A DNA stretch of 64,000 nt from Yponomeuta sedellus (taxonomy: Eukaryota; Arthropoda; Insecta; Lepidoptera; Yponomeutidae): the NCBI GenBank assembly GCA_934045075.1, contig OW203745.1, forward strand, positions 14,938,768-15,002,767. The letters are read 5' to 3'. Under the pieces are notes generated by a model that saw only the letters and a list, made by a program, of their open reading frames with translations, did not search any database and was not told the origin of the DNA. This document shows positions 63,055 to 64,000 of this stretch, piece by piece; positions within the stretch are counted from its first letter, which is position 1, and each line of letters begins with the position of its first letter. A program made the position numbers and the translations under genes.

Positions 63055-63770
63055 GCAACACTGATGCCGGTGAGTCGTCCATTAGCTCAGTTGGAAAGAG
63101 CGCTGGAGCTCTATTTTTGAATCACTCGTATGAAATTGTATTGTCGAATGCGACATAAGTCACACTCGTCTTCTAAGTCACATGATCTCGTTTTTCCGTA
63201 TTTTTGAATCGTTCGCCTGAAGTGTTGCCAGTACAATTTGAAGTATTGTATTTTATCCGTTCCACGCAGAAATTACAAAAACCGGAAACTACCGTAACGG
63301 AAACGGAACGTAAAATATTTCGTTTTATTGGCTGTTTAGATGAAAAATCTTTGCATTTAGTTGCAAAACTAACAAAACACTGTCATAGATCGTAAATAAT
63401 AACACTTTGGTTTGTTTTTGTTCGAAAATGTCGAAACAAAAAATCAATTCGGCACAAAAGCACAAACTTCTCGATTTGAAATCAACTCTAATTTTGACAA
63501 TTAATCTATCGATCGACATACGAGACGAGTGGTAAGGACCATTCGTTGCAGTCGAGTGATTCAAAAATACGGAATTTTGTATGTCGAACGAAAATCAGTA
63601 GAAATCGAGCGCTCGACGCGAGACGAGCGATTCAAAAATAGAGCTCCTGGCACGCATAGCCAGAGGTCGCGGGTTCGAATCCGTGGAATGTGTGGAATGT
63701 TTTAGACACTAAATAGGTTTTTAAAATTGTCCTTAGCACGGGTTAGTGCACTAAAAAGAGTATAATATAC
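63055..63770 (+). mobile_element. T1, split by a TIR transposon
   Basis: 'gatgccggtgagtcgtccat', A box 'tagctcagttggaaagagc' before; 'tggcacgcatagccagaggt', B box and tail after. Split between the D-arm and anticodon-arm equivalents. Confidence 0.88.
63106..63646. mobile_element. TIR transposon, 3-bp TSD, non-autonomous
   Basis: 541 bp with perfect 18-bp ends GAGCTCTATTTTTGAATC. CTG at 63103-63105 and 63647-63649 restores 'gcgctggcac' of T1 when one is removed. A 64-residue frame (63204-63395, plus) and a short frame starting MSKQKINSAQKHKLLD near 63428 show no certain domain; the latter is faintly like a Myb-type N-terminus. Three-base targets suit PIF/Harbinger, but CTG is not its usual TWA. 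Confidence 0.75.
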
Positions 63771-64000
63771 CTACTTATTTGTATTCCTTATGAAAAGCCC
63801 GTGGGTTTCATATTTACCTACAACTACTACGACAGTAAGTAAATGTTATACTACGAACTATGGCGGTCAGTTCCCGCCCAGTTTAAACTTAATATTCGCG
63901 CTGAATATACTCAGCCGACATGCACCAACCTCAGACTAAATAATTATGCTTTAGGGTGCTAACTAACGCACGCACTAACGAAATGAAAATCATAAATTGT
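63771..64000. other. No recognisable feature
   Basis: Short AT-rich end of the window. Confidence 0.6.

Noticed and set aside
63106..63646. Solo LTR
   Set aside because: The ends are inverted repeats, not TG..CA direct ends, and the duplication is 3 bp.

Overview
The window reads as intergenic, transposon-saturated DNA from a moth or butterfly. This rests on recognition rather than a search: the DNA is AT-rich, and many non-LTR 3' ends carry the accidents typical of Lepidoptera (tails ending in TATC, ATGT or GATGAT repeats, 'tgtccagcagtggac' ends, 'actagctg' elements). I find no host protein-coding gene. The only long open frames belong to retrotransposon reverse transcriptases, and all are broken. 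A dense nested repeat landscape like this is found in lepidopteran heterochromatin, W-linked DNA and large introns; the sequence does not say which.

Short names used below. T1: a tRNA-like SINE with a ~308 bp monomer. 5S-SINE: a 5S-rRNA-derived SINE, subfamilies A and B. G-SINE, V-SINE and F-SINE: three further tRNA-like SINEs. ATT: a retroposon with an ATT-repeat tail. RTE-a: RTE-like LINE with 'gaggttatgtatgta' tail. RTE-b: LINE or retroposon ending 'tccagcagtggac'. D, E, K: LINE 3' ends. GTTTCGGC family: foldback elements.

Layout. 1-1013 is a nearly pure ACAG microsatellite. 1.1-9.5 kb holds 5S-SINE copies, RTE-a fragments, a solo LTR inside one of them, and a chimeric RTE-b/T1 insertion. 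9.56-13.16 kb is a 5'-truncated, 5'-inverted R1/I-group LINE with RT, RNase H and a duplicated 3'-UTR hairpin, inserted into a T1 copy. 13.2-24 kb is mixed SINEs, MITEs and foldbacks, including a 180-bp T1 palindrome. 24.8-27.1 kb is the least repetitive stretch and holds one weak promoter/5'-exon candidate. 27-50 kb and 50-64 kb alternate T1, 5S-SINE, G-SINE, V-SINE, ATT and MITEs, often one inside another.

The most interesting signal is the T1 family. Many copies are inverted or palindromic, and others are direct tandem multimers, yet they sit between clean target-site duplications of 11-15 bp. That fits twin priming on multimeric SINE RNA driven by a LINE. The 5S-SINE family is the second: its head keeps the internal control region of 5S rRNA, and four copies have clear duplications. 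Functionally these are parasites of parasites: LINEs supply the enzymes, and SINEs of tRNA and 5S origin appear to borrow them.
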